A stretch of DNA of 64,000 bases from Ursus arctos (GCF_023065955.2 NC_079873.1:9066566-9130565), one strand, 5' to 3'; positions 1-11,200 are shown, counted from the first letter of the stretch. Notes: generated from the letters alone by a model not told the origin. A program made the numbers and translations.

Positions 1-1180
1 ACAATAGACCACAGCCTTGCAGAAAGGAGTGGATACAATGATTGGTCATTAATTGACTGGAATTCCCTCTTGGGGTAGAGGCTTAGCTCCTACAATGCCT
101 TGTGTTTCCACCCTGAATTTTCTGGTAATCCAGATTGACAAATCTTTTCCCAAGTCATCAGCTAAAGCAAACTCTTCATTGTCTTTCCAAAAGATTATTT
201 TATCACCTCAGATCCTTTAGTGGAACAGGAAGGACAAAAGGAATAAATTAAGTGTCTGCGTTCTTCAGAAAATGTAAGCAGCCTAGTCTCCCTGTGCACT
301 GGGCCCATCGCACATCGAGATGTCTGTGAGGGGTCTTCTCATTGAGGTGGAAAGTTGTCTGATTTCAGAGCTCTTCTTCTGGCACCTGTTGGCTGTTGGT
401 GCCTCTCTTTTCTGTCAGCCTTTCCTGCCGCAAAAAATGTCGGGGCCTCTGGTAACTGTTCAGTTTCCTCATCATAAATCGTTGGACACTTTTGGTCCTG
501 CTTTCTGTTTGTTCACAAGTTGATACGTTATGTTGTCATCTTGAACTCTGCTTTTGAAAAATTTTAGGATTCTTTGGGGCCCTTTCTGCCTTGTCCCAAA
601 CTCCCACTAATATCATGGTCTTGCAAATAGCTTCTAACAACTCGTGTGTTAGGCCAGCCAACTAACAGTATCTGTTGGGCAGCTAGCACTGCTAGGCACT
701 TTGTCAACTCTAGGATTCTCATTTATATAGAGTCTATCGTGTCATTTACGAATATTGGTCGTCATTGTTTATGGGGGTGGAAGGTGGCATCATTTCCTTG
801 CCTCATTTTTATGATAACTTTGCATCCTTAAATGGTTTCTAATAAAGACAGCATAACTAAATGCAAGGCATATAGAGCTTGTTTGGACACTGAAGCACAC
901 ACAGAAAACCCTATAAAGTAGTTGTATCATTGGGGAAATTTAGATATGGACTGTACGTAATATTGTATAAATATTAAATTTTAGTGTGATATGGTATTGT
1001 GGTTTTACAGGAGTATGTCATTTTTCTTAAGTGATAGACTCTGTAGGATTTTCGAGGGAAGTGTCCTTATGTGCATTAATACATATCAAATGATTGACGT
1101 AAATATTTCAAATTCGGAGAGAGAGAGAGAGAAGAAACTTTTAAAATGTCGCGAACTAGAAATAAGTGGTAAAGCTTGGT
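1..1180. other. Intron, no feature recognised
   Basis: Single-copy-looking sequence of mixed composition, more AT-rich from about 840 to 1000. The only simple structure is a short GA repeat at about 1118-1133. Short open frames here have no recognisable domain. Confidence 0.6.
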
Positions 1181-1388
1181 CAGTGTTTCTCAGGCTCCAC
1201 ACTACTGACATTTGGGATCCAACTGTTTTGTGCTGTGGCCTGTCCCGTGGCCTGTAGCAGCACCCTTGGCCTCTACCCACTAGATGCCAGTAGCATTCCA
1301 CCACCCCCAGTTGTTGTGACCAAAAATGTCTCTAGATATTGTCAAATGTCCACCGGGGGGCAAAATGATCTCTTGTTGAGAACCACTG
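1181..1388 (-). mobile_element. MER5A hAT-Charlie DNA transposon
   Basis: Non-autonomous hAT element, nearly full length. The left end is CAGTGTTTCTCAGGCTC and the right end is TTGAGAACCACTG, an imperfect inverted-repeat pair. The interior contains the MER5A signature CCTCTACCCACTAGATGCC and AAAAATGTCTCTAGATATTG, read here as the complement of the consensus. Ancient and immobile. Confidence 0.85.
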
Positions 1389-2884
1389 CTCTAGAACATT
1401 ACAAGGATGGTTGATGTACTCTGTCAACGTTTCTACGTGATTGAACTTTCTCTAAATGGTAAGTCAGGGATAAATCTTTGTTGTGACTATGAGTTCACCA
1501 TCAATAAAGAGCCATTTCCTACTTCGGGATCCTTGATCTGGAATAAATAAACAAGCTTATATCAATGAAACTAATCAAGGCCTAATAATTTAACATCAGT
1601 AACATTTATATTTAAACCGTTTGGGCCCTCTGAATTGCAATTTTGTCTTTACAAGAAAACATGAAGCTTTCCAGAATGCCAGGGTAGGAAGGTGCAGTTG
1701 ATTATATGGTGTTCTCTTCCAGGCTCTAATGTCCATCTCTTGTAATCCTGGACCCCAGCGACCACTATTATAGTGCTCATTTTGGAGGATGCTGCAGAGT
1801 TGACTGCTATTCATTCGTTTGTTTAAACAAATCCTATTATAAAATAGTTTCCATGTGCCAGATTATGCACTGAATACTTATGTAAGGAGTGGTCATGGAT
1901 CTGGATGCTGTTATGCAGAGTCAAGGCTTGGTGGCTATTGCCGACCAGAGACGTGAGGGTTGTTGGCCTAGGAGTCCCATGGATCCCTCGTCTGTCCGTT
2001 CTCATCATGCGCAGATACACCCATCTGGCCACTCAACAATAGCAGGCAGTATGAAGAAGTTATATTACTGCTTTCATGGGTTTATATCTCCCCTCCAAAA
2101 GCAATTGCTAAAATTCCCATTTCTGTACAATTTTGAGTCACTTACTAAACCAAGCATAGCAGGACAACTTCTGTATCAGCTCATTAAACGCACAGTACGT
2201 ATCACACAGCTACCATTGCCAAGTACTCTGTGAATTCCAGGGATAGAAAGATGAAGGAGATTCACCCCTGACCTCCTGAAAATCAGAATTGGCTACGCAG
2301 TGTAACAGATAAATAAAAGAGAATTCCTATTCAAGGTGGCAAAGCAAATGAGACAATTTCAAGTTGCAATAAGTAGGTGAACATGCAAATGTTTGATTTT
2401 TTTAAATTGTATGAACTCTCAGGATCTTATAATCTAGGAAGACATGCATGCACATGGTTACTGGTAATTACATAACATCGATGCTACGTCCATAGTGTGA
2501 ACTGTCATTTCCAATCGTTAGGGGGAAGCAAGGTAATCATTTTAGGGTCCGGCTGGTCAGGGACTATTTTATGCAGGTAGTAGCATTTGCAATGAATTTT
2601 GGAGCATGAATCAAGTTTTACAGGTATGTAGAGGCATGGGGGTTTGGAGTGGAGGAAGAAGTGTGTTTTAGCCAGAGGCCGTCGCGTGGAGTGTGAACGT
2701 GAGAAGCATGTGTTCAGGGAATGATTAGGGAAGTTAGTTTAAAAGTCACAGAATATCATTATACAAACTGAGTGTGATGTTAGGTTACAAAAAAAAAAAA
2801 AAAAAAGATTTGGTTCAGGTGATTGGGGTGTTTATTTCCTATGTTCATGAGTCTTATTTTCAGCATCTGTGTTGTTCACCGATG
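1389..2884. other. Intron with possible L2 traces and a poly(A) run
   Basis: Mostly unrecognised sequence. Around 1840-1880 and 2150-2260 the wording resembles decayed L2 (complement strand), but too weakly to call. A run of about 18 A at 2790-2807 has no clear element attached. Confidence 0.4.
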
Positions 2885-3110
2885 CATTGCTAGCCCCTTG
2901 AACAGCCTGCGGCATGTACTAGGAACGCACTCAGTATTAGTTCTGTGCACCAGTAAGTGCAAGCTCTAATCATAGTATCTCATTTTTACAATTAATCATT
3001 GTACTCCTTGCAATAGTCCTGGCAAGGTGGTTACTATTATCCTTAGCTTTCAGAAGATAACGCTGATGTTTCAGGAAGGAAAAGGAACCCAAGTTTTCGA
3101 TCCAAGGTTC
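2885..3110 (-). repeat. MIR SINE relic
   Basis: Matches the complement of the MIR 3' half: AGTATTAGTTCTG, then TATCTCATTTTTACAATT, TTACTATTATCC and an AAGATAACGCTGA stretch corresponding to the GATGAGGAAACTGAGG core. Strongly diverged. Confidence 0.5.
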
Positions 3111-3149
3111 AATGTTGCTCTGTCTGAATCTAGACTCTGTGGGTTAATC

Positions 3150-3860
3150 TTACGTGGAATTTTTTATTTCCTGATATTCGTGAAATGGTAGATGGCTGTT
3201 CGCATTTCTTCATCTCGTCTATATATTTTTTTCACTTTAGGATCTTCATAAATCTGTAAACAAAGCGAGTCTTCAGTCTTTTTGTATAGGTGCATGGTAT
3301 CTTACTGTGGGTTTGTGTCATGGTTTATCAAATCCAGCTCATACTGATTGCGTCTCAGAGGGTGTACACATTTGCTATTTGGATAGAAACTGCTAGGTTA
3401 TTCTCCATAGAGGAGTGTTGAAATGAACTCTGAACAGTATATTATAATGCATATTTTCTTACAGCCTCTTTAACATCTTGTTTTCAGACTTTCAATACTG
3501 CCTTTCGACAATTCCTCCACTGAATCCACCAGAAATCCATATGGAATCCTATCCGTTTCTTCTATTTAAAATCAAATGTGATTTACAAAACTAATACATT
3601 TTTTCTTATAGGATATAAGGAAAGACAAAATCACACTGGAAACCAGCCCCACCCCCCCAAAAAACCCCACCTCAATCCCACAACTGATGGACAGTGACTT
3701 TGGATTCCTCCTCTATACAGTTTTGTTATGCCTTTGTACATAGACTTTTCCTTTTACATAGTCGATCATGCTGTGGTCACTCCTTTTGTAACCTATTTTG
3801 TTCATTTAACTGTAAATCTTATAGCAAACAGTCTTCACGTACCATTTGGGTTTAGGGCTT
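3150..3860. repeat. Possible ancient LINE fragment
   Basis: Two stretches (about 3170-3430 and 3540-3850) have the phrasing of old antisense LINE 3' regions, for example TTTTGTAACCTATTTTGTTCATTTAACTG and GGTTATTCTCCATAGAGGAG-like text. No family can be assigned by eye. Confidence 0.3.
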
Positions 3861-4094
3861 TATGGGATCCATTGTTCAATTAGCCAACCAGACCCCCTTT
3901 TTCACCTGTCATGAGATTTGAAAAGGAATAACCTATGAAAGTTCCTAGAATGGGTCTTGCCTAATAGCATTTATTAATCTCATTACCTTGCCCTCTTCCT
4001 CTCACAGACTATTAAATGCCCGAAGGCAGGAAGACGCAGTTTTAACGCCTATGATTCTGTGTGACTAGCATCTTGTACCTTGGTTTCCTTTATT

Positions 4095-4180
4095 AATTCA
4101 ATTCACACTGAGTATCTCTTATGTGCTAGATTCTAGTGTGAATAATAGAGTATAAGGGTGAAGAAGACCCCCTTCACAGG
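4095..4180 (-). repeat. L2 LINE fragment
   Basis: GAGTATCTCTTATGTGCTAG followed by ATTCTAGTGTGAATAATAGAG corresponds to the complement of the L2 3' end (GAGCACCTACTATGTGCCAGGC). Short and diverged. Confidence 0.4.
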
Positions 4181-5233
4181 TGTGCGCCCAGCTTAGCATA
4201 CCCAGTTGACATCATGTGGTTACCTGGGAGATAGGACTCTGAACCCAAGAGTAGTTCAACAGCATTCCAGCAAAAGTGGCTCCATCTTTGATTGGGTGAA
4301 TGTTCCTTCCTAGAGCTCTGTATCGCCTTTCTGGGAATCCTTGACTACTGTGTCCAGTCTCTATCTATTTTATTTTGTATAGTACAGGGCTAATTATACT
4401 TGCTCTTCTCAATTCACAGAATTAGAGAAGTCAGCCCACTAATACATACAAATGCACTTTGCAAAAAAGAAAAGTTTAATTTAAGGCAAACCTTCATCTG
4501 TCATTAATGGCCAGCACAGTGTGCGATGTTTAGAGACTCTTGGTACGTGAAGCAAATGAAAGTGATCTGAAAAATTTTTTAATTTGGTTATTAAAATTAT
4601 AGCCAAATGTCTTTTACCATAGTTAACCTCTTGATTAATAATACATTTTTGTTTGAGTCTAATGACTTCGGATTGTATATATTGTTTGCATTTATGTGAT
4701 TTGTCAATAATATGTAGATGAGTTTTTAACTGCTAGTCCCCTTTTACTGGTTTTTTGTTTTGTTTTGTTTTTTTGTATCTCTTGTTAGAACTGAAATCTT
4801 ATAAATAATTGGGTTGGATGATTTTTACTACTGTCTGTATGGCTTTGATATTATTCTTATCTTACCAATCAAGCTTTCTGCACATGCACCTGTACTCTAT
4901 GTGTCTAATAAAGGGCAGTTGGATGGAAAGCTGTTGCCTCATGAGTGAGACTGACATACTGTGACTTCTTTACTACAGCCTGATTGAAGGAAAAGAGTTA
5001 TGTTCTGTGATAGCACAATGCAGCTAACCTAGGACGTGTCTTTGTGTCAATAGCATGATTTACTGGAGCCAAAAGACTTGGCCAGTCAATTCCTCCCTGA
5101 TCCATGGAGACACGAAACTTTGTACCAACAGAGCCCTTCTCGTCCAATTGAGGCACAGTGAGTTGGGCATTATAGGAACAAGGCTACCACTAATCATGGA
5201 GTTTTTTTCGTTCATCCAGAGCATCCCTTTATG
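4181..5233. other. Intron, no feature recognised
   Basis: AT-rich sequence with a T-rich patch (TTTTTTGTTTTGTTTTGTTT region at about 4749-4775). No gene, RNA or recognisable element was found. Confidence 0.5.
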
Positions 5234-5442
5234 TTTTTTTTAAGATTTATTCATTTATTTTATAGAGAGATTGAGAGAGAGAGAGAGTAGTAGCAGGGAG
5301 GAGGGGCAGAGGAAGAGAGAGAGAAAGAATCTCAAGAAAACTCCCCACTGAGTGAGGAGCCTGACCTCACTGATCCCAGGACCTGAGATCATGACCTGAG
5401 CTGAAATCAAGAAGCTTAACTGACTGAGCCACTCAGGCGCCC
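5234..5442 (-). mobile_element. SINEC insertion, antisense
   Basis: Runs from the T-rich tail (TTTTAAGATTTATTCATTTA) to CACTCAGGCGCCC. Degraded target-site duplications flank it: GCATCCCTTTAT on the left and GCATTCTTTAT on the right. The mismatches and the diverged body indicate an older copy. Confidence 0.9.
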
Positions 5443-6379
5443 TCAGAAGCATTCTTTATTCATTTGTCTCAATCCCTGTCTAATTCCTTTACCTTAAACC
5501 AAATGGCCAGTTAACCTACAAGATACTTTGTATATCACCTGCTTGTATATTGCGTGACATTAGGAATTTTTGTAGAGTTTTGGGTACTGTAATCCAGCCA
5601 CCACTTAGAGCAATACGAATGAGAACGTGCTTTCTGTTGTATAGTCCATCTGTAACACTATATAACCTTGGGGTATTCTGAAAATAATCTCTGTGAGTCC
5701 AAAGAGATAAGGATGTTCAAAATTGGGGGGAAGAATTAAATTTTGTTGGATTGGTAAATTCATTGTATGTCCAGGCTGAGTAACTGAATAGACATGGCTT
5801 AGGCTTTACCGCGTCTGAAATGGATGCAAGAATTCATTTCTCAATACCAGTTTCAAACGATGCAGGTAAATTCTGGCTAGTCGTCCAAAATATTACCAGG
5901 AATATAAATAAGCCTATTTGTTGAAGTCACGCTTCATAATGACGCTGTATAAGTAATAGGAATTTAGGGCAGGAAGCCCTGGGTTCGTCATAGACATTCT
6001 CCTAACTAGCTCTGTCACGGCAGTAGGATCTATGCATGGGGAGATTTTTCGGAGGCTGTACCATTTTCTCCACCATTTCCATCCCCGGTACAATCCATGA
6101 AACACACAGTGCTTGCCACAGCATGTGGTCTCCAGTCCAAGTCCATAGCTGTCCTTGTTTCCCTCCAGTGAGGCCAATCTGGTGCCTCCATTGGCTATGG
6201 GGTAATTTATACATTCTCTCTGAGGTCTATTTCTGCATCTTTAAAACAAAAACCATGAGTGCTTTGGCAGGTATTTTATTCCATGACGAAGCCGACTTTG
6301 CATCAAAAGAAATTGTGTATTAGAAGTGGTGTTTAAACCATGAGGTCAAGTACTAAAATTACCTTCATTACGATGATAA
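5443..6379. other. Intron, possible MIR trace
   Basis: Unrecognised sequence. Around 5955-6080 wording such as GGGTTCGTCATAGACATTC and CCTAACTAGCTCTGTCACG could be a very old MIR in sense orientation. Confidence 0.35.
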
Positions 6380-6600
6380 CCACTTCTAACACAACAGCAT
6401 TTGATGAGACTGTGCTCAGTGAGTCAACCACTGGACCTTAGTGCTTGGCACATATTATTTATCTGTATAACACCACTGACAGCTGGATGTTGGTGTTTTT
6501 ATTTTTATACATAGGACTAAAACCCTGAGAGGCCAAATGATTTACCCAAAGCCTTGAAGCTTTCAGTGGCAAACCCCGGTTTTGAACTCTTTCATTGTGA
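6380..6600 (-). repeat. MIR SINE relic
   Basis: Contains GTGCTTGGCACATATTATTTA, then GACTAAAACCCTGAGAGGCC and CAGTGGCAAACCCCGGTTTTGAAC, matching in order the complement of the MIR 3' to 5' segments. Confidence 0.65.
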
Positions 6601-6785
6601 TGGAAAGATAGAGTCTACTTATCTGAATTCGGCTTTAAGTGGAAACTTTGAGAATGTGTGGGCTGTTTTGTGTGTTTGTTTTTCAACCAAAGTGTTTTGA
6701 GCCCCAAGTATCAATCAAGGAAAGTGGTCAGCACTGTACATTCATCATTTTGAATCTTTGGCACAAAACTTTAGGAGCTAAGCAG

Positions 6786-6968
6786 GGCACTATTGTCATT
6801 TTGTCGTTGTGTTGGGGGTGAGTCGTGTCCTGGGGGATGTGTAGCAGCATCCATGCCTTGTACCCACTAAGTGCCTGGAGTGCCTCCCCTCGCCCCATTT
6901 GTGACCACCTCACATGTCTCCAAAACGAGTGTCTTCCTGGTGGCAAAGCCTCCGCCGTTGAGAACCAT
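6786..6968 (-). mobile_element. MER5A hAT-Charlie DNA transposon
   Basis: Second MER5A copy, more decayed than the one near 1.2 kb. It shows GCACTATTGTCATTTTG, GTAGCAGCATCCATGCC, TACCCACTAAGTGCC and the end GTTGAGAACCATC. The outer left end is lost. Confidence 0.8.
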
Positions 6969-7059
6969 CGAGAGAGACTAAGTCTGTCTTACAGGTGATG
7001 CAAATGAAGTAGGTTGAGTTTAGAACCCAGGGTCACCAAGCTCGTGAGTGGCAGCATTT

Positions 7060-7640
7060 GAATGTGTTTGCATCAGGACCGTCGAACCAGACCTCAGTCC
7101 CCATCCTTCTCCCAGAGATCATCCCTTTCTCTCCTGGTGAGTTCTGTTTCTAGGCCCTCAGGTCACTGTATCGGCCTGCCCTTGGTTTCGAAGAGCCCGC
7201 CTTCTCCGGGGCAGACTAGACACCCAGATTGGGTCCCGGGTTTAGAGGCGGGCACACAGGGGGAAACGGGGCGTGGCTTCCACCCAGGGCCCCCACACCG
7301 CAGCTCTACCCCTGCACTTCCTGGCCGCTCTCACTTCCTCTCATCTCTGAAGCTCTTTTTTGTCCAGGCCCTTTTCGATCTGTTGCAAACAATAGATGTG
7401 AGAAAGCACGGCACTGCAAAGCAGTTCAGTCAGCGGCCGGGAGTTTCTGGAATGACCAAAATAGCCTTGGCAATGTAGGTCGCTATTTTGAAGGCTGAGC
7501 TAAGTGTTTGAAAGTGGTTCACACAACCATGATCTCGGGCTGAAGTGAGAGAAGCTGCGGTTGCAGGCGATCTCAAGGTGCGGCCTGAGAGCCGCGGAAA
7601 CTGGCCTCTGTACCTAGGATCACACGCACAGCTGGGTTGC
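7060..7640. other. GC-rich unique block
   Basis: Distinctly more GC-rich than its surroundings, with at least a dozen CpG sites (around 7080, 7170, 7190, 7208, 7226, 7246, 7268, 7304, 7326, 7376, 7408, 7434-7439). No repeat family was recognised. It has a 138-codon open frame without recognisable domains, which GC richness alone can explain. It could be an intronic regulatory element; nothing in the sequence proves it. Confidence 0.35.
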
Positions 7641-7879
7641 TGGTTCCTGGGCCAAACTTTCTGATGTTTTCCTCTGCCTTTAGAACAGCTGAACTTGACT
7701 TGTGACCTGGGAAGAAGGTGCAACCTGGCTTGATTCAGCCCCTTATCACGCTGCTCTTGCCAGACTGGAAAAGAATAGAGGACTGAGCCATTCACCCTTC
7801 TTCTATTTAGAGAACGATTGTAGGCACCTATTCTTGCCTCACTCCCAAAGTCCCTTATTGCCTCCAGTGTTAGGCTGAG
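7641..7879. other. Intron, no feature recognised
   Basis: Ordinary-looking sequence between the GC-rich block and a MIR relic. Confidence 0.4.
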
Positions 7880-8075
7880 ATTTATTTAGCAGAGACTTTT
7901 TAGCACACACTGTATGAGGGACCTTACAAAACTAAGTTAATATTGTTCCAACGACCTGGTCCTCTTACCACCATTTATAGAGGAGTAGCTGGGACCGAGG
8001 GGGTTAGAGGTTGAGGAACTTGTTGAAGATGGCAGAAAAGAAATGGCAGAGCTTGAATTGAAGGGAGTTTGAGTC
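7880..8075 (-). repeat. MIR SINE relic
   Basis: TTAGCACACACTGTATGAGG, CCACCATTTATAGAGGAGTA, GGTTGAGGAACTTG and GGCAGAGCTTGAATTG follow the MIR complement order (lower-case core TTTTACAGATGAGG decayed to ATTTATAGAGGAG). Confidence 0.5.
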
Positions 8076-8077
8076 TA

Positions 8078-8272
8078 ACTCAGTGGTTAGCAGAGTTGAA
8101 TGGGCCCCAGCATTGCCTGCAGGCTTGTTGAACAGAGGTCGCTTGGTCCGCCCCATCACCTCAGCGTTCTGTGTTTGGTCGGTCTTGGGTGATGCATATG
8201 AATTTGTATTTGTGATAGAGTCCTTGGTGCTGCCACTGCTGTTCCTGGGGCCACGCTTGGAGAACCCGCTGC
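8078..8272 (+). mobile_element. hAT-Charlie-type DNA transposon relic
   Basis: Starts CTCAGTGGTTAGCAGAGTTG and ends near CGCTTGGAGAACCC, remnants of CAGTGGTTCTCAA / TTGAGAACCACTG termini. Interior GGCTTGTTGAACAGAGG resembles the Charlie-derived MER families. The exact family is unresolved. Confidence 0.5.
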
Positions 8273-8379
8273 TGCGATGTACGGGCTCTTGAGTGCCACG
8301 CCGTGCTGCTCGGAGTCAGTCAGCTCAGATACAAATACACAATGACTTGGATCAGTGGGTGGCCATCTTGGGGTGAAAT

Positions 8380-8495
8380 ACCAATGCCTAGGCTTCATCC
8401 TCAGAGATTCTGACTCAAGTGGCTTGACCTCCATCCCAGGCATCTGGAGTTAGCAAGTTTCACCACGTGATTCCAACCTGCTGCGAGGCTCCACA
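8380..8495 (+). mobile_element. MER20-like hAT element, 3' part
   Basis: AATGCCTAGGCTTCATCCTC, AGAGATTCTGACTCAAGTGG, CCCAGGCATCTGGAGTTAGC and GTGATTCCAACCTGCTGCG align in order with the second half of MER20. The 5' half is not recognisable. Confidence 0.6.
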
Positions 8496-8517
8496 TTGGA
8501 AATCGGTGATTTGGGCT

Positions 8518-8635
8518 GTGGTTAGAAAACTTGAATATATATGGGAATCGCTTGGGGATCTTGACAAAATGCAGGTTTCACGTCATGCCAACAACCCAGT
8601 AGATTCCAGTGCTGTTGGATTTTCACACAATGACT
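8518..8635 (+). mobile_element. MER3-like hAT element, 5' part
   Basis: GTGGTTAGAAAACTTGAATA, GGGAATCGCTTGGGGATCTT and GACAAAATGCAGGTTTCACG match the first half of MER3-type elements (CTTCTCAAACTTTAAT, AATCACCTGGGGATCTTG). Confidence 0.55.
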
Positions 8636-8659
8636 AGTGTTCCCCAAACCCCATGGCTC

Positions 8660-8992
8660 CCATATAAAATACAGAATATCCGGTTGAATCTAGATGTGTT
8701 TTTTTTTTAAGATTTTATTTATTTATTTGACAGAGACAGCCAGCGAGAGAGGGAACACAAGCAGGGGGAGTGGGAGAGGAAGAAGCAGGCTCCCAGCGGA
8801 GGAGCCTGATGTGGGGCTCGATCCCACAACGCCGGGATCACGCCCTGAGCCGAAGGCAGGCGCTTAACCGCTGTGCCACCCCGGCGCCCCAAGATGTTTT
8901 TTTTTTTTTAATCAATATTTCCCAAAATTGCATGGGTCATACTTACACTAAAAATCATTCATTGCGTATTTGAAATTTCAGCTGACATGGGC
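8660..8992. repeat. Palindromic ancient repeat, interrupted by a SINE
   Basis: Left part AAATACAGAATATCCGGTTG; right part TTGCATGGGTCATACTTACA then CTAAAAATCATTCATTGCG. The right part belongs to the same palindromic family as 9487-9660. A SINEC copy (8701-8890) has landed in the middle. Confidence 0.5.
8701..8890 (-). mobile_element. SINEC insertion, antisense
   Basis: Bear-type body: GACAGCCAGCGAGAGAGGGA, then AGGAAGAAGCAGGCTCCCAG, ending CCCCGGCGCCCC. Flanked by AGATGTGTTTT and AAGATGTTTTT, an imperfect target-site duplication inside the palindromic repeat. Confidence 0.92.
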
Positions 8993-9486
8993 ATTCTTGT
9001 TTTCCTTTGTTTCCTTTGGATTGGTAAACCTAGCAATCCTCCAGAAGAGAATTATGGGAACTGCTTGTTTCAGCACACACGTGCACTCATTCTCTCACTC
9101 ATAGATGCCTAGTTCTAACGCAGAGCTGCTAAATCATAATTTCTAGGATTTGTTTATCTTTATACTTATCAAGCAATGTGAGGTGATTCTTACCAGCTAA
9201 ATTTGGGAAATAGATCAACCCTTAACTCATGACTACTTGTAATCCCCCTGTCACTCCCACAGACCCATTAGGAGGGTGTACTTTGATTTGAGTTTAGTCA
9301 GGGAGGTGAGGGTTCTTCTTAGCACATCATGGACTCAGTGAGAGTAGTATTTGGTTCCACTACTAGGTGAGGATAAATCTTAAGAATTTTGGGCTATGAT
9401 ATTTTTGATGGATAAGCTGTCTTCTTTGATTGTGGAAGAGAATCTGAGAATTCAGTTATTTGAGGGGCTAATGTAGAGTTTGCAGA
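8993..9486. other. Intron, no feature recognised
   Basis: Unrecognised AT-rich sequence separating two copies of the palindromic repeat. Confidence 0.4.
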
Positions 9487-9660
9487 TAAAACATAGGATG
9501 TCTAGTCAAATTTGAATTTCACATAAATGACGAATCCATTTTTTAGTATATGTAACCCCCAAATATTATGTGAGATCTTCTGATGCAAAAAAAAATTGTT
9601 TATATGAAATTCACATTGAACGTGATGTCCTGTATTTACAGTTGGCAAATCTGGCAACCC
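9487..9660. repeat. Palindromic ancient DNA-transposon-like repeat
   Basis: Left arm GGATGTCTAGTCAAATTTGA and ATTTCACATAAATGACG; right arm CATGAAATTC-type text (TATATGAAATTCACATTG) and GTGATGTCCTGTATTTACAG. Read on opposite strands the arms are similar, giving an imperfect hairpin about 170 bp long, ending GGCAAATCTGGCAACCC. I recognise the wording as a common mammalian repeat but cannot name it. Confidence 0.5.
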
Positions 9661-10449
9661 TAGGCTGGAGAACATTCTTGAAATGATCTCAGTGGGGCCA
9701 ACCTGCTTACCATCCTCAGTCACGCTGGCTCCTGAGCAGCACTGCAGGTTTCGACTTACGGAATAGTCTTTGTGCTCCACAGAAGTGGTCAAGAGCACCA
9801 TCGAGGCTAATAGGAACTTGGACAAGAAAAATAAGACCTCCTTCAAAGCAGAGAAATAACAAAAGGTGTCAGTCTTTGGGAAGACCGCCCAGGATCTCTG
9901 AAAGGACTCTTTGGGAGATTGGGGAAAATAAAGAGCATGTATCTCACACTGGGACCCAGAGCCAGTATTTTTTCCAAACACGAGGAGTTCTGCACAGAAC
10001 TGTGTCAGCGTAGATAGAATAGCTGCAGCAGAAGCCTCTGATAACAAACCAGTTAGCGAACGCTACTTTTATAAGCACCGGCCTGTCTACTGCTCTGCAG
10101 GATGCTAACTCTTTGCATTTCTGGTGGAAGAGACTATGTCTTTCGGCACTTCTGGGATGGGCACATGGGCAAGTGGTGGAGGCTTTGGTGAACACACAGA
10201 GGGTGGAGCCAGGAAAGGAGGTCCCCAGGAAAGGGAGAGCAAGCAGTCAGCTTAAGAGGCTACATATTGTTGGGAGGACCTCCAGCAATCCCACTCATAA
10301 AAGCAGGAGCCAAATCCTTCCATAATTATGACCCTTGTCCTTGATTTTTGTTAAGACTCTTATGTTTAGATACTTATGGTGTTCTTTTTTTGTTCTTTGT
10401 GCGTTTTAATTTGCTAAGTTGTACTAATTCCTTTCCAACCCATGTATTC
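9661..10449. other. Intron, no feature recognised
   Basis: Unrecognised sequence. The 17-bp motif CTTGAAATGATCTCAGT occurs at 9677-9693 and returns twice near 11.1 kb. A 181-codon frame on the minus strand (9502-10047) ends inside the palindromic repeat and shows no domain. Confidence 0.4.
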
Positions 10450-10685
10450 TTTTTTTTTTTTTTTTAGATTTTATTTATCCATTCGACGGAGAAGGCATGC
10501 AGGGGAGGGGGGGAGGGAGGGAGAGAGAGAGCGAGCGAACGCACCAGCAGGGAGAGCAGCGAGCAGAGGGAGAAGCAGGCTCCCTGCTGAGCAAGAAGCC
10601 CGATGCGGGACTCGATCCCAGGACCCTGGGATCACGACCTGAGCTGAAGGCTGACGCTCAACCCACTGAGCCACCGAGGCACCCC
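10450..10685 (-). mobile_element. SINEC insertion, antisense
   Basis: Long T tail (about 16 T), ATTTTATTTATCCATTCGAC, a GA/G-rich body and an end at GCCACCGAGGCACCCC. Target-site duplication AACCCATGTATTC / AACCCATATATTC differs at one base. The head belongs to the older 'ACCTGAGCTGAAGG' subtype. Confidence 0.93.
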
Positions 10686-11106
10686 CCAACCCATATATTC
10701 TATGTCAACATGTTAATGGAAATATAGACATATCTGATTTTAATTTTTCATTTTTTTAATATCAGCTGATGTCCTTGAACTGAAGTAACTAAATTAGCAT
10801 TTGTAAATTTCTCTAGTAATAGCACTTCATTGCGTGTTTTATGACCTAAGTCTTCATCGGAAAACATTTTCATGAACTGTTGTTTCCTGCTTTCTGAACA
10901 TACCGTACAGGACAAAATGTACTTTATGATAAAATTCAGGCCCACCAGTACCGTATTTTACATGTTAATTACATTACGAAGCCTCTTCTGGTGATTTAGA
11001 TGTTGGTGGCTGTGGCCAATGAAAGAGAAGAATACCTAAAAGAAGAGACAGTTTGGTTTTAGTAAGTTAGCTCTCTGTGGCGACGATTAACATGCTGATA
11101 CAGAAT
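10686..11106. other. Intron, no feature recognised
   Basis: AT-rich sequence with no recognisable element. Confidence 0.4.
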
Positions 11107-11200
11107 GTTATATATACTTGAAATGATCTCAGTTATATATACTATATAACTGAGTATATATACTATATACTTGAAATGATCTCAGTTATATATACTATAA
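11107..11200. repeat. AT-rich tandem duplication with inverted centre
   Basis: The block TATACTTGAAATGATCTCAG plus flanking TATATACTATA occurs twice with an offset of 53 bp (motif starts 11117 and 11170). Between the copies ATAACTGAGTATATA is the inverse of TATATACTCAGTTAT, so the array can fold on itself. Confidence 0.8.

Noticed and set aside
7062..7478. Open frame of 138 codons
   Set aside because: Lies in a GC-rich block where stops are rarer; no domain, and a second overlapping frame is equally open.
9502..10047. Minus-strand open frame of 181 codons, the longest in the window
   Set aside because: Its last quarter lies in a palindromic repeat, it shows no domain, and no splice or promoter context supports it. 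One frame this long by chance in 64 kb is plausible.
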